Source: Planococcus versutus (GTDB lineage Bacteria > Bacillota > Bacilli > Bacillales_A > Planococcaceae). Taken from it: a DNA stretch of 64,000 nucleotides. The notes under the pieces were generated by a model. The model ran no database searches, was not told where the DNA came from, and worked only from the letters and a program-made list of their open reading frames with translations. Each line of letters begins with the position of its first letter. The stretch's first letter is position 1. Positions 51,003 to 57,935 of this stretch are shown here, piece by piece. The position numbers and the translations under genes are program-made. The DNA lies in the NCBI RefSeq assembly GCF_001186155.3, contig NZ_CP016540.2:1032001-1096000 (forward strand), given 5' to 3'.

Positions 51003-51353
51003 GGGGACGTTACGGATTCGACAGGGATGATCTGGGCTTGAGTTGCGCGTCGGAGGGTCGTCTCCGTCACAAACGTACCTATAACAACTGGCAAAACAAA
51101 CCAAAACCTAGCATTCGCAGCGTAAGCTCGGATCTGCTTTATCTATCCATCGCCCATGTGGCTAGGTAAAGCTCAACTTTAGTGGGATACACCGTTTGCT
51201 GCCATCTGAGGCAACCGGGAGAGATTCTCAGATTAGTGCCCAGGACGCCTGCTTATCGGCAGAATGGCGCATGAAACCTTAATAGATGAGCTACACGCGT
51301 AGATGCTTAAGTAGCGGAGTTTCTGGACGCGGGTTCGACTCCCGCCGTCTCCA
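51003..51353 (+). ncRNA. ssrA: Transfer-messenger RNA (tmRNA)
   Basis: A 351-nt one-piece tmRNA. Acceptor GGGGACG pairs with CGTCTCC; the T arm is CGGGTTCGACTCCCG. The tag frame is GGC at 51090 to TAA at 51123, giving tag A-GKTNQNLAFAA (the first Ala comes from the tRNA part). The tag ends AFAA instead of the ALAA of Bacillus subtilis. Discriminator A; CCA is not clearly encoded. The last 65 nt and 10 nt beyond are duplicated at 52114. Confidence 0.96.
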
Positions 51354-51363
51354 TAGTGAGATA
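51289..51363. repeat. Left direct repeat (attachment site) at the tmRNA 3' end
   Basis: 75 nt identical to 52114-52188; it covers the last 65 nt of ssrA and the 10 nt that follow. The duplication restores a full ssrA 3' end, the normal result of site-specific integration at tmRNA. Confidence 0.88.
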
Positions 51364-51471
51364 GCTGCTAAATGCAGTGGTATTAAGTTTTAAGAAGTTA
51401 GGGACAGTAATGGGGAGTTAAACCAAGGTGAAAACTCCCTGATAAACTCCCTCGTGAATTCGTTTCAAATG

Positions 51472-51503
51472 ACCTTCTAATTTAGTTGAATTAGGAGGTT
51501 TTT
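51472..51503 (+). terminator. Terminator-like hairpin inside the ssrA element
   Basis: Stem ACCTTCTAATT with AATTAGGAGGT (one wobble), 5-6-nt loop, then TTTTTGT. It can now end the ssrA transcript, and its right arm is also the RBS of the ORF at 51506. Confidence 0.7.
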
Positions 51504-51505
51504 GT

Positions 51506-51631
51506 ATGGGTAGAAAACATGGTGTTTTCTTCATTTCATCAGAAGAAGTTGATATTTTTACAAAGAAGAATAAAAACGAGAGAACCGATACTATTATTTT
51601 CTCTTTATACGTAAGGTTAGCAAGAATCTAA
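51506..51631 (+). CDS. Small ORF in the ssrA element, 41 residues
   Basis: MGRKHGVFFISSEEVDIFT... ending VRLARI. RBS TAGGAGG is well placed but lies in the right arm of a hairpin. I do not recognise the family. It may be the N-terminal stub of a longer element gene or a real small protein. Helix-prone with charged middle; no membrane segment. Confidence 0.4.
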   Translation: MGRKHGVFFISSEEVDIFTKKNKNERTDTIIFSLYVRLARI

Positions 51632-51712
51632 TAAGGCTTACTTCAGTGAAATAAGGTATATTATATTTGTTGAATAGATTTTCTTTAGAGACAAGAAAAG
51701 TAGGTGGAAAAA

Positions 51713-51862
51713 GTGGGGAAATTCGGATTGGATAGCAAAGGACAGGTAGCTGTGACAAAGTATCATGAAAAACACAAGCCTGCCAAATTTGATAAAAAGC
51801 AACAACTTGAAAAAATACGTGCTGAGTATTTGAAAAAAAAGCAAAAACAAACAGATAAATAA
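51713..51862 (+). CDS. Small basic ORF in the ssrA element, 49 residues
   Basis: GTG start after AGGTGG. The sequence begins MGKFGLDSKGQVAVTKYHEKH and ends with a lysine-rich helix (about 28-49, LEKIRAEYLKKKQKQTDK). About a third of the residues are Lys or Arg. I do not recognise a function; it could be a nucleic-acid-binding or housekeeping small protein. It lacks a clear own promoter, although TATATT lies near 51657. Confidence 0.5.
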   Translation: MGKFGLDSKGQVAVTKYHEKHKPAKFDKKQQLEKIRAEYLKKKQKQTDK

Positions 51863-52113
51863 TATGAATGAAAATATAGGAAGACTAAAATATCCTTATG
51901 TTTTTCTTATTCGAAACACTTTTTTCAATCGAGGACAAATGTTGTTGACGCTTGATTTGTCTAGAAACTGACGGTTCTTTTTTAATTTTGAATAAGTCCG
52001 TTGATAGGTAATACTCCCTGGTAAGTAAAACAGTGAAATAAATAAGTATGGAAATGCCTGAAATCTTTGTGGCTGTAAATCTCATTGGTTGAGGAATGAA
52101 AATTTCCTAAGTA

Positions 52114-52188
52114 AGCTACACGCGTAGATGCTTAAGTAGCGGAGTTTCTGGACGCGGGTTCGACTCCCGCCGTCTCCATAGTGAGATA
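52114..52188. repeat. Right direct repeat (attachment site), partial ssrA copy
   Basis: Exact 75-nt copy of 51289-51363. It carries the tmRNA 3' third (T arm and acceptor strand) without the rest, so it is not a functional RNA. Confidence 0.9.
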
Positions 52189-52190
52189 AG

Positions 52191-52226
52191 AAACGCCAAA
52201 ACCTTTACTGGTTTTGGCGTTTTTGG
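52191..52226 (+). terminator. Original ssrA terminator beyond the insertion
   Basis: A 12-bp perfect stem AACGCCAAAACC/GGTTTTGGCGTT with 6-nt loop, then TTT. It directly follows the right repeat. Confidence 0.9.
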
Positions 52227-52259
52227 TGTGTTTAGGACATTTTAATGTGCTTATAGCTA

Positions 52260-52535
52260 TTGATTTTAGTATTTATCGAACCTTTACCAATCACTTGCGT
52301 CCTATTACCGTATGACTTTAAACGGGGTGACAGTATAAAATTTTGGTATTTCTTGATATTGTTAATAGGATTGAGTTTAACGATCACTGGACTGTCCATA
52401 AAAAAACGATTTCGACCATCATTTCGAATCGTACTAGCCCTTATAGGCATTCTTTTTATAGCACTTTCCCTATTCAGGTTTTCACCAGGAAGCGCTGAAA
52501 TTATTGTGAATTTATTTAATTTAAACAGATCTTAG
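52260..52535 (+). CDS. Small two-helix membrane protein, unknown
   Basis: A 91-codon frame with two clear membrane helices (about 28-47 and 57-75) and basic residues between them (KKRFRPSFR). The start is uncertain: TTG 52260 has no visible RBS, and no better in-frame start is obvious. Not recognised. It lies between the ssrA scar and a lipoprotein gene. The hydrophobic pattern suggests it is real, but it could be a truncated remnant. Confidence 0.4.
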   Translation: MILVFIEPLPITCVLLPYDFKRGDSIKFWYFLILLIGLSLTITGLSIKKRFRPSFRIVLALIGILFIALSLFRFSPGSAEIIVNLFNLNRS

Positions 52536-52639
52536 ATTTTTAAAAAGTAAAATTACAAAAAATGAAAAGCTCAATATTGACCACAGAAAAGCAAATACAG
52601 ACACCGAAATGGTTATTGTTTCTACAGCTGGACAGTTTG

Positions 52640-52648
52640 TGCTACAAT
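52640..52648 (+). promoter_or_regulatory. Extended -10 promoter of the SurA-like lipoprotein gene
   Basis: TGCTACAAT, an extended -10 box, 31 nt before the start codon; no good -35 is visible. Confidence 0.5.
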
Positions 52649-52679
52649 TACCGACATTATGTTTGAAGGGAGAATACCC

Positions 52680-53441
52680 ATGATTAAAAAATGGTTTTTA
52701 ACAATCGTACTTGGAGGATCCATGGTAGCTCTAGCTGCTTGTGGTGATGATGCAGCTAAAGAAACAGAAGGTGAAGAAACACCGCAAGAAGAGGTAGCAG
52801 CAGATCAGGAGAGTGCGGAACTACCCGAAATACCTGAACCTGACTTAGAAGGCATTCCAGATGTGGTCGCTGAAGTAAATGGTGAAAAAATTGTCAAAGA
52901 AGATTTTGAATCGACATATACAGGACAATTCCAACAAATGGCGATGCAAGCTCAAGTGTCTGGACAAGAAGTAGACCAAACGCAGTTAAAAGAGCAAGTT
53001 GCGGAAAGTTTAGTGGCACAAGAATTACTTGTTCAAGAAACTGAAAAACAAAAATTGACAGCATCTGAAAAGCAAACCAGTGCAGCCTTAGAAGAATTAG
53101 CTCAGCAAAACGGTCTTAAATCTTCTGATGAGTTATTGGCAGCACTTGAAGAACAAGGTGTTTCGAAAAAAGAAGTAATGACACAAATAGAGTCTCAAGT
53201 GAAAATCGATCAATTAATTGCATCAGAAACTGGCGAGATTAAATTGACAGATGAAGAAGTACAAAAATTTTATGACGAAGCAAAAGCACAGCAAGAAAAA
53301 GCGGGTGGAGAAGAAATACCGGCGTTTAAAGAAGTAAAGCCGCAAATTGAAGAACAACTGAAGATGCAAAAAGAAGGCGAAGCCACACAAACCTTAATTG
53401 CTAAGCTACGTGAAAAAGCAGAAGTAACCATTAACTTATAA
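52680..53441 (+). CDS. SurA N-terminal-domain lipoprotein lacking a PPIase domain
   Basis: A 253-residue lipoprotein precursor with signal peptide and lipobox ALAAC (Cys about 20), an acidic linker (about 25-60) and a SurA/PrsA-like helical domain (VVAEVNGEKIVKEDFESTY onward). PrsA has a parvulin domain between its N and C helices; here the helices run straight on to the end (KEVKPQIEEQLKMQK...) and no parvulin fits the length. It is probably a membrane-anchored, isomerase-free chaperone. ATG 52680 follows GAAGGGAG. Confidence 0.8.
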   Translation: MIKKWFLTIVLGGSMVALAACGDDAAKETEGEETPQEEVAADQESAELPEIPEPDLEGIPDVVAEVNGEKIVKEDFESTYTGQFQQMAMQAQVSGQEVDQTQLKEQVAESLVAQELLVQETEKQKLTASEKQTSAALEELAQQNGLKSSDELLAALEEQGVSKKEVMTQIESQVKIDQLIASETGEIKLTDEEVQKFYDEAKAQQEKAGGEEIPAFKEVKPQIEEQLKMQKEGEATQTLIAKLREKAEVTINL

Positions 53442-53446
53442 CATCC

Positions 53447-53479
53447 AAAAGCCAGGTTCTTTGTGAATCTGGCTTTTTG
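53447..53479 (+). terminator. Terminator after the SurA-like gene
   Basis: Stem AAAAGCCAGGTTC/GAATCTGGCTTTT (one wobble) with 5-nt loop and T run. Confidence 0.9.
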
Positions 53480-53636
53480 TGTTCTTGCATTTCCAGACTC
53501 GAAGGTGATGAGAAGTCAGTTCTTATCGCATGCTACCAGTGAATAGAAGACACAGCAATCTAACGTTACTTCATGTGGAATAGTTTTCTTAGAGCGATAA
53601 AACCACGTGTTTCAAAGCCTTTTCCAAACTAGCCGT

Positions 53637-53665
53637 TTGACAAATAGACGGTTTTTCCGTATCCT
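53637..53665 (+). promoter_or_regulatory. Candidate upstream promoter of the BCCT transporter leader
   Basis: TTGACA (53637-53642), 17-nt spacer, TATCCT (53660-53665). It lies before a terminator-like hairpin, so transcripts would first meet that hairpin. Confidence 0.5.
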
Positions 53666-53694
53666 TTACAATTGTGATAAGGATAAACTTCAAT

Positions 53695-53726
53695 CAGCGG
53701 GGGTCTTCATCCTCTGCTGTTTTTTA
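53695..53726 (+). terminator. Terminator-like hairpin in the 5' region of the BCCT gene
   Basis: Stem CAGCGGGGG with CCTCTGCTG (two wobble pairs), 7-nt loop, then TTTTTT. It lies 100 nt before the transporter gene, with promoter-like boxes on both sides. The 387-nt gap between the lipoprotein and transporter genes otherwise holds no gene. Confidence 0.75.
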
Positions 53727-53743
53727 GTTTATCAAATCGGACT

Positions 53744-53773
53744 TTGACGGATCAGCGGACTCTTACTTATAAA
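53744..53773 (+). promoter_or_regulatory. Candidate proximal promoter of the BCCT gene
   Basis: TTGACG (53744-53749), 18-nt spacer, TATAAA (53768-53773). A small inverted repeat CTCT-ACTT/AAGT-AGAG spans the -10 (about 53760-53781). Confidence 0.6.
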
Positions 53774-53828
53774 AGTGAGAGCTTACTGACCGTTGACACG
53801 CAAAAAAATAGAAGAGGAGAGAGGCTAT

Positions 53829-55325
53829 ATGAAAAAAGTAACCAATGTTTTTTGGATTGCACTTGCACTCGTATTAGTAGCGATTGGCTATGGCGCATTT
53901 GCACCCGATAATTTTGCAGAAGTTACAGGGAATATAGAATCATTCCTGACAACTTCATTTGGATGGTATTATTTATTGATTGTGTCTATCATCGTTTTAT
54001 TTTGTTTGTTTTTCCTAATCAGTCCTGTGGGACAAATTAAATTAGGTAAAGACTCAGACAAGCCCGAATTTTCGTTTGGGACTTGGATTGCGATGCTGTT
54101 TTCAGCAGGAATGGGCATCGGTTTAGTATTCTGGGGAGCGGCAGAACCGCTATCGCATTTTGCGATTGATCCGGCAACGGCTGAACCTGGAACTGCTGAA
54201 GCGATGCGCGAGTCAATGCGTTTCAGCTTTTTCCACTGGGGAATTCATGCTTGGGCTATTTATGCAGTAGTGGCATTAGCGCTTGCATATGCTCAGTTCC
54301 GAAAAGGGGAGCCTGGATTGATCTCTGCAACGCTAAAGCCGATATTCGGAGATAAAATGAAAGGGCCGTGGGGAGTACTTGTAGACGTTATCGCTGTATT
54401 TGCTACAGTGGTCGGCGTTGCAACAACTCTTGGATTTGGAGCTATACAAATTAACGGCGGTTTGGCTTTCTTATTTGATGGAGTACCGGCAGACAATTTT
54501 ACCGTCCAGTTGATCATCATTGGGATTGTTACGGTATTATTTATGATTTCTGCTTGGTCTGGACTAAGCAAAGGAATTAAATATCTGTCGAACACCAATA
54601 TGGTATTAGCTGTCGTATTATTAGCAGCAGTTATTATTCTGGGTCCAACATTACTAATTATGAACATGTTCACTGATACAATCGGTACGTATTTCCAAAA
54701 TATAATTGAAATGAGTTTCCGTGCAGGACCGATAGATGGTGAAAATCGTTCTTGGATCGATGGTTGGACTATCTTTTATTGGGCATGGTGGATTTCGTGG
54801 TCTCCATTTGTTGGGATCTTTATCGCACGTGTATCAAAAGGACGCACAATCCGTCAGTTCCTACTTGGTGTATTGATGATTCCAACGTTTATCAGTTTCC
54901 TATGGTTCGCGGCTTTCGGTACAACAGCAATTGATGTTCAACAAAGTGGAGTCGATTTAACCGGATTATTGACAGAAGAGAGACTGTTTGCTGTTTTCGG
55001 TGAATTGCCTCTTGGTGTTTTACTATCAGTTATAGCGGTCTTCTTGATTACGACATTCTTTGTTACATCTGCCGATTCGGCCACATTTGTGCTTGGTATG
55101 CAAACAACAGGTGGTTCGTTGTATCCGCAAAACACAGTGAAATTAACTTGGGGTGTTGCGCAATCTGCCATTGCTGTAATCTTGCTATCTACAGGTGGAC
55201 TGGATACATTGCAGACGGTTCTAATCATTGCGGCGTTCCCGTTCTCGATTATTATTCTGCTCATGATGACGTCCTTCTATAAAGCAGTGACAATTGAATA
55301 CAAAGCAATTAAACGCAAACGTTAA
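53829..55325 (+). CDS. BCCT-family betaine/carnitine/choline transporter (OpuD-like)
   Basis: A 498-residue transporter with 12 membrane helices. Marks of the family: [18 protein letters not shown] (glycine stretch and substrate region near 90-110) and the signature [28 protein letters not shown] near 310-340. It probably imports glycine betaine with sodium for osmoprotection, although substrate choice cannot be fixed. ATG 53829 follows GAGGAGAGAGG. The short C-terminal tail is basic (EYKAIKRKR). Confidence 0.9.
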   Translation: MKKVTNVFWIALALVLVAIGYGAFAPDNFAEVTGNIESFLTTSFGWYYLLIVSIIVLFCLFFLISPVGQIKLGKDSDKPEFSFGTWIAMLFSAGMGIGLVFWGAAEPLSHFAIDPATAEPGTAEAMRESMRFSFFHWGIHAWAIYAVVALALAYAQFRKGEPGLISATLKPIFGDKMKGPWGVLVDVIAVFATVVGVATTLGFGAIQINGGLAFLFDGVPADNFTVQLIIIGIVTVLFMISAWSGLSKGIKYLSNTNMVLAVVLLAAVIILGPTLLIMNMFTDTIGTYFQNIIEMSFRAGPIDGENRSWIDGWTIFYWAWWISWSPFVGIFIARVSKGRTIRQFLLGVLMIPTFISFLWFAAFGTTAIDVQQSGVDLTGLLTEERLFAVFGELPLGVLLSVIAVFLITTFFVTSADSATFVLGMQTTGGSLYPQNTVKLTWGVAQSAIAVILLSTGGLDTLQTVLIIAAFPFSIIILLMMTSFYKAVTIEYKAIKRKR

Positions 55326-55348
55326 AACCGCCGCTTCGGCGGTTTTTT
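55324..55348 (+). terminator. Terminator after the BCCT gene
   Basis: Stem AAAACCGCCG/CGGCGGTTTT, 3-nt loop, T run. Confidence 0.93.
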
Positions 55349-55403
55349 CAATACATACAGGCTATAATAAATACAACGCAAACAAAGATGGAGGATTTTT
55401 AGC

Positions 55404-56303
55404 ATGGAAAAACCACATGTATTATTAATTGATGGAATGGCTCTTTTGTTCCGGTCGTTTTTTGCAACTTCAGCAGTCAACCAATATTTCCGAACAACAG
55501 AAGGACTAGCAACAAATGGCGTTCAAGGATTCACGCGACACGTGCTAGCGGCCAAAACAATGATGAAACCAACACATATGGCTGTGTGTTGGGATATGGG
55601 ATCTAAAACTTTCCGAACCGATCTTTTTGATGGCTATAAAGCCAATCGACCGGCTCCACCAGAAGACATGGTGCATCAATTTGATTGGGCTCAAGAAGTA
55701 TCTAAACAATTAGGATGGAAGAATTACGGAGAAGTCGGCATTGAAGCAGATGATTTTATCGGGTCATTTACGAAGCAATGGCAAGACCAAGTGGATTTCA
55801 CCATTATCACCGGTGATAAAGACATGCTCCAACTGTTAAGCCCTTCTGTGAAAATTGCTTTTATGAAAAAAGGCTTTCACGTTTATGATGTGTATACAGA
55901 ATCGCGTTTTATTGAAGAATACGGCATTCAGCCTTCACAGTTTGCTGACGTAAAAGCATTTATGGGCGACCCAAGCGATGGCTATCCAGGAGTTAAAGGC
56001 ATTGGGCCAAAAACAGCACTACAGCTGATTCAAGCCTATGGTTCAACAGATGGAGTATTAGATGCTATTGATAAATTAAAGCCAGCGCAGAAAAAGAAAA
56101 TTGAAGAACATAAGGACATGTTGCTGCTATCAAAAAAACTGGCTGTCATCAAATGTGACATCCAGTTAGACGTGTCGTTAGAAGAACTAATCGTTCCAAC
56201 GTATACGAGTGATCATATTCAGTTATGTCGCGATCAACAGCTATCATTACTAGCTAAGCAGCTCGAAAAAAATGTAGAGCTTACAAATGATCCTTGGGCA
56301 TAA
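55404..56303 (+). CDS. ypcP: 5'-3' exonuclease (YpcP/FEN family)
   Basis: A 299-residue nuclease like the N-terminal domain of DNA polymerase I: LLIDGMALLFRSFFA, FDGYKANRP, EADDFIGSF, ITGDKDMLQLL, MGDPSDGYPGVKGIGPKTALQLI (helix-hairpin-helix). It removes 5' flaps and RNA primers. RBS GGAGG; TATAAT lies 39 nt upstream of the start. Its end overlaps the convergent gene on the minus strand by 23 nt. Confidence 0.93.
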   Translation: MEKPHVLLIDGMALLFRSFFATSAVNQYFRTTEGLATNGVQGFTRHVLAAKTMMKPTHMAVCWDMGSKTFRTDLFDGYKANRPAPPEDMVHQFDWAQEVSKQLGWKNYGEVGIEADDFIGSFTKQWQDQVDFTIITGDKDMLQLLSPSVKIAFMKKGFHVYDVYTESRFIEEYGIQPSQFADVKAFMGDPSDGYPGVKGIGPKTALQLIQAYGSTDGVLDAIDKLKPAQKKKIEEHKDMLLLSKKLAVIKCDIQLDVSLEELIVPTYTSDHIQLCRDQQLSLLAKQLEKNVELTNDPWA

Positions 56304-56796
56304 TTTGAACAAACGTTAACACATTTCGATTTTCAAGATAAGAAGCCGTCTCTATTTTACTGGGACGGTTTTTTTGTCCGTTATCATGAAAATAAAGAAC
56401 CACATCATCTTCCGTTTGTTCAAAACCAATTAACGGAACCCAGTGGTAGCTATAACGGGGGGTTGAAAACCAGTGAAATGTAAAATAACGATCAAATTTC
56501 ATGGCAAGTGGCCGGTCTGCCAACAGTTCTTTTTTAACTTCTTCAATCGCGTGGATTTTTTTTATGTCGTATCGTGGACCCGTCACTTTTCGGAAATTTC
56601 TCAGCAGTCTCCATGTAAACAACCCAATGCGTGTAGCCCCCAACAATCGGTATAGCTGATTGCTGCCAATTTCGAGTTTTTCGTGAAACTGGAGTATGGA
56701 AGATACGGTGACAGGACCACAGGCAGAAGCTCTGTATTTTTCTTGGATGTTGGAGTCGTATTGTGACAATCCTTGAAAAGTGATTATTTTTTTCAT
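56281..56796 (-). CDS. C39-like (papain-fold) peptidase-family protein
   Basis: A 171-residue protein with candidate catalytic residues: Cys in SACGPVTVSSIL near 25, His in SYHWVPLIGFE near 120, and Asp in FHDNGQ near 137, in the order of Peptidase_C39_2 proteins. No signal peptide is seen. ATG 56796 follows GTGGAGG; the GTG in that site is not used. Target unknown. It lies 38 nt after the STAS gene on the same strand and is probably co-transcribed with it. Confidence 0.75.
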   Translation of the reverse strand: MKKIITFQGLSQYDSNIQEKYRASACGPVTVSSILQFHEKLEIGSNQLYRLLGATRIGLFTWRLLRNFRKVTGPRYDIKKIHAIEEVKKELLADRPLAMKFDRYFTFHWFSTPRYSYHWVPLIGFEQTEDDVVLYFHDNGQKNRPSKIETASYLENRNVLTFVQIMPKDHL

Positions 56797-56834
56797 GGCA
56801 ATGACCTCCACGTACTTACTCGTCAGCTAGACTT

Positions 56835-57299
56835 TTAAAATTTAATGGATGCATGTTTGTTTTCAATAAGCAAATGCTCTAAAGCGATTTTAAAGGTGGT
56901 GTAAACTTCTAATTCGACTTGAATGCCGGCGTGAACAATTTGACGTACGAACATGGGATTAAATCCTACGTATATGGCACGTAAGCCCATTAAGCCAAGT
57001 GCTGAGTTCAATTGACTCAATTCACTAGCCAAGCCGTTGTAGTCAAATTCCATTAAATTATCTGTCGTGACACCGGTAAAATCAAAGATGACGCGCTCTG
57101 TGTCCCGATGCTTTTCTGCATATTGTAAAACGGTTGTGCGGATCATGTCAAAGCGATCTGTAAAAATAAATCCAGCGATCGGTACTAAAATTGTTTTTGG
57201 CACGACTGAAGGAATGATAGGGGCTGACATATTTCGAACCAATTTTTTATAATAAATAAGTTGTTCTTGTAAGTCTTTGATTTCTTGCTGTGAATCCAT
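56835..57299 (-). CDS. STAS-domain protein (RsbR-like C-terminal module)
   Basis: A 154-residue protein: short N-terminal coiled-coil-like helix (QQEIKDLQEQLIYYKKLV), then a STAS domain (about 35-150) with VPIAGFIFTDRF, VIFDFTGVTTDN and GLRAIYVGFNPMFVRQI. This pattern matches the C-terminal domain of stressosome RsbR proteins, without the globin-like sensor. Thr residues in GVTTDN occupy the usual phosphorylation region. It may take part in sigma-B or another partner-switching system. RBS GGAGGG. Confidence 0.8.
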   Translation of the reverse strand: MDSQQEIKDLQEQLIYYKKLVRNMSAPIIPSVVPKTILVPIAGFIFTDRFDMIRTTVLQYAEKHRDTERVIFDFTGVTTDNLMEFDYNGLASELSQLNSALGLMGLRAIYVGFNPMFVRQIVHAGIQVELEVYTTFKIALEHLLIENKHASIKF

Positions 57300-57385
57300 C
57301 TAGTACCCTCCGTAATTTCGTAATGTGGTTTTGTATAGAAAAGTATTGCTGAGTTAAAAGTTAGCACTCTCTACAGTATAGCGAA

Positions 57386-57415
57386 AAAAAGAGTAGGCGT
57401 ACGCCTACTCTTTTT
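57386..57415. terminator. Terminator after the thioredoxin gene
   Basis: A perfect 30-nt palindrome, AAAAAGAGTAGGCGT and its complement, with A and T ends; it includes the thioredoxin stop codon (minus strand). Confidence 0.9.
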
Positions 57416-57725
57416 GGTCTTCTAAAAAGTTTGTTACCGATTCAGGTGATTTCGCGTTCGCGCTATGAAGATGAGCTGTTTTTTCTCCGCCTTTAAACAC
57501 CAGTAGGCTTGGTATGCCCATTACGTCATATTTTTCAGCAAGTTCTGGAAGCTCGTCACGGTTTACATCCACCCATTGATATTGATTGTATTCTTCAACG
57601 ATCGGATCAATAAACATATCCATGCGTCTGCAGTCCGGACACCATCCTGCTTGGAATTTTACGATTACTGGTTGTTCACCATTAATCACTTCATTAAATT
57701 GTTCGGTTGTAGTCACTGATTTCAT
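57405..57725 (-). CDS. Thioredoxin-family protein (YusE-like)
   Basis: A 106-residue thioredoxin fold with active site AGWCPDCRRMD near 27-33 (CPDC rather than the classical CGPC) and cis-Pro in MGIPSLLVFKGG. The variant motif suggests a less reducing potential or a special partner. It lies upstream of and divergent from fadN; YusE has a similar place near the yus fatty-acid genes in Bacillus. RBS AAGGAGGC. Confidence 0.85.
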   Translation of the reverse strand: MKSVTTTEQFNEVINGEQPVIVKFQAGWCPDCRRMDMFIDPIVEEYNQYQWVDVNRDELPELAEKYDVMGIPSLLVFKGGEKTAHLHSANAKSPESVTNFLEDQKE

Positions 57726-57826
57726 GTTAAGTAGCCTCCTTATAGGTTCTCTTTTAAGTTTAGCGTGCTTTAAGTAAATCGCAAATTATTTGTTTCTAAA
57801 AAAAAGAATGTTTAAACGATTAAATA

Positions 57827-57855
57827 TTGCGAAAATAAGAAATGTAATTTACACT
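57827..57855 (+). promoter_or_regulatory. Candidate promoter of fadN
   Basis: TTGCGA (57827-57832), 17-nt spacer, TACACT (57850-57855). The FadR-type site lies about 35 nt downstream of the expected start. Confidence 0.5.
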
Positions 57856-57895
57856 AAGAAGTAGAGGAGAACGTTTTATTTTTTTATTCTAAAAA

Positions 57896-57913
57896 TGAAT
57901 GAGTATTCATTCA
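57896..57913. promoter_or_regulatory. FadR-type operator upstream of fadN
   Basis: TGAATGAGTATTCATTCA fits the FadR consensus at every fixed position and is nearly identical to the site at 4951. It ends 22 nt before the fadN GTG. Confidence 0.87.
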
Positions 57914-57935
57914 AACATTCAAGGAGGGTTTATTA

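Larger units (their letters stand above)
51364..52188. mobile_element. Remnant of an ssrA-integrated element (825 bp)
   Basis: From the end of the left repeat through the right repeat. No integrase, replication or cargo gene of normal size remains. The interior is A+T-rich and holds two small ORFs (51506-51631, 51713-51862), two direct copies of AAACTCCCT (51432, 51444) and a hairpin overlapping an RBS. The ssrA terminator lies beyond the right repeat at 52191, so the element sits between the gene and its original terminator. Confidence 0.78.

Noticed and set aside
50939..51169. 76-residue open frame on the plus strand
   Set aside because: It overlaps the tmRNA 5' half and its promoter; no RBS or domain. 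The RNA gene explains the sequence.
51885..52085. 66-residue minus-strand frame in the ssrA element with a hydrophobic segment
   Set aside because: No ribosome site before its ATG; the region is A+T-rich and the frame may be chance.
57359..57382. TTAGCACTC, resembling one half of a CIRCE element
   Set aside because: The second half GAGTGCTAA is missing at the required 9-nt spacing.
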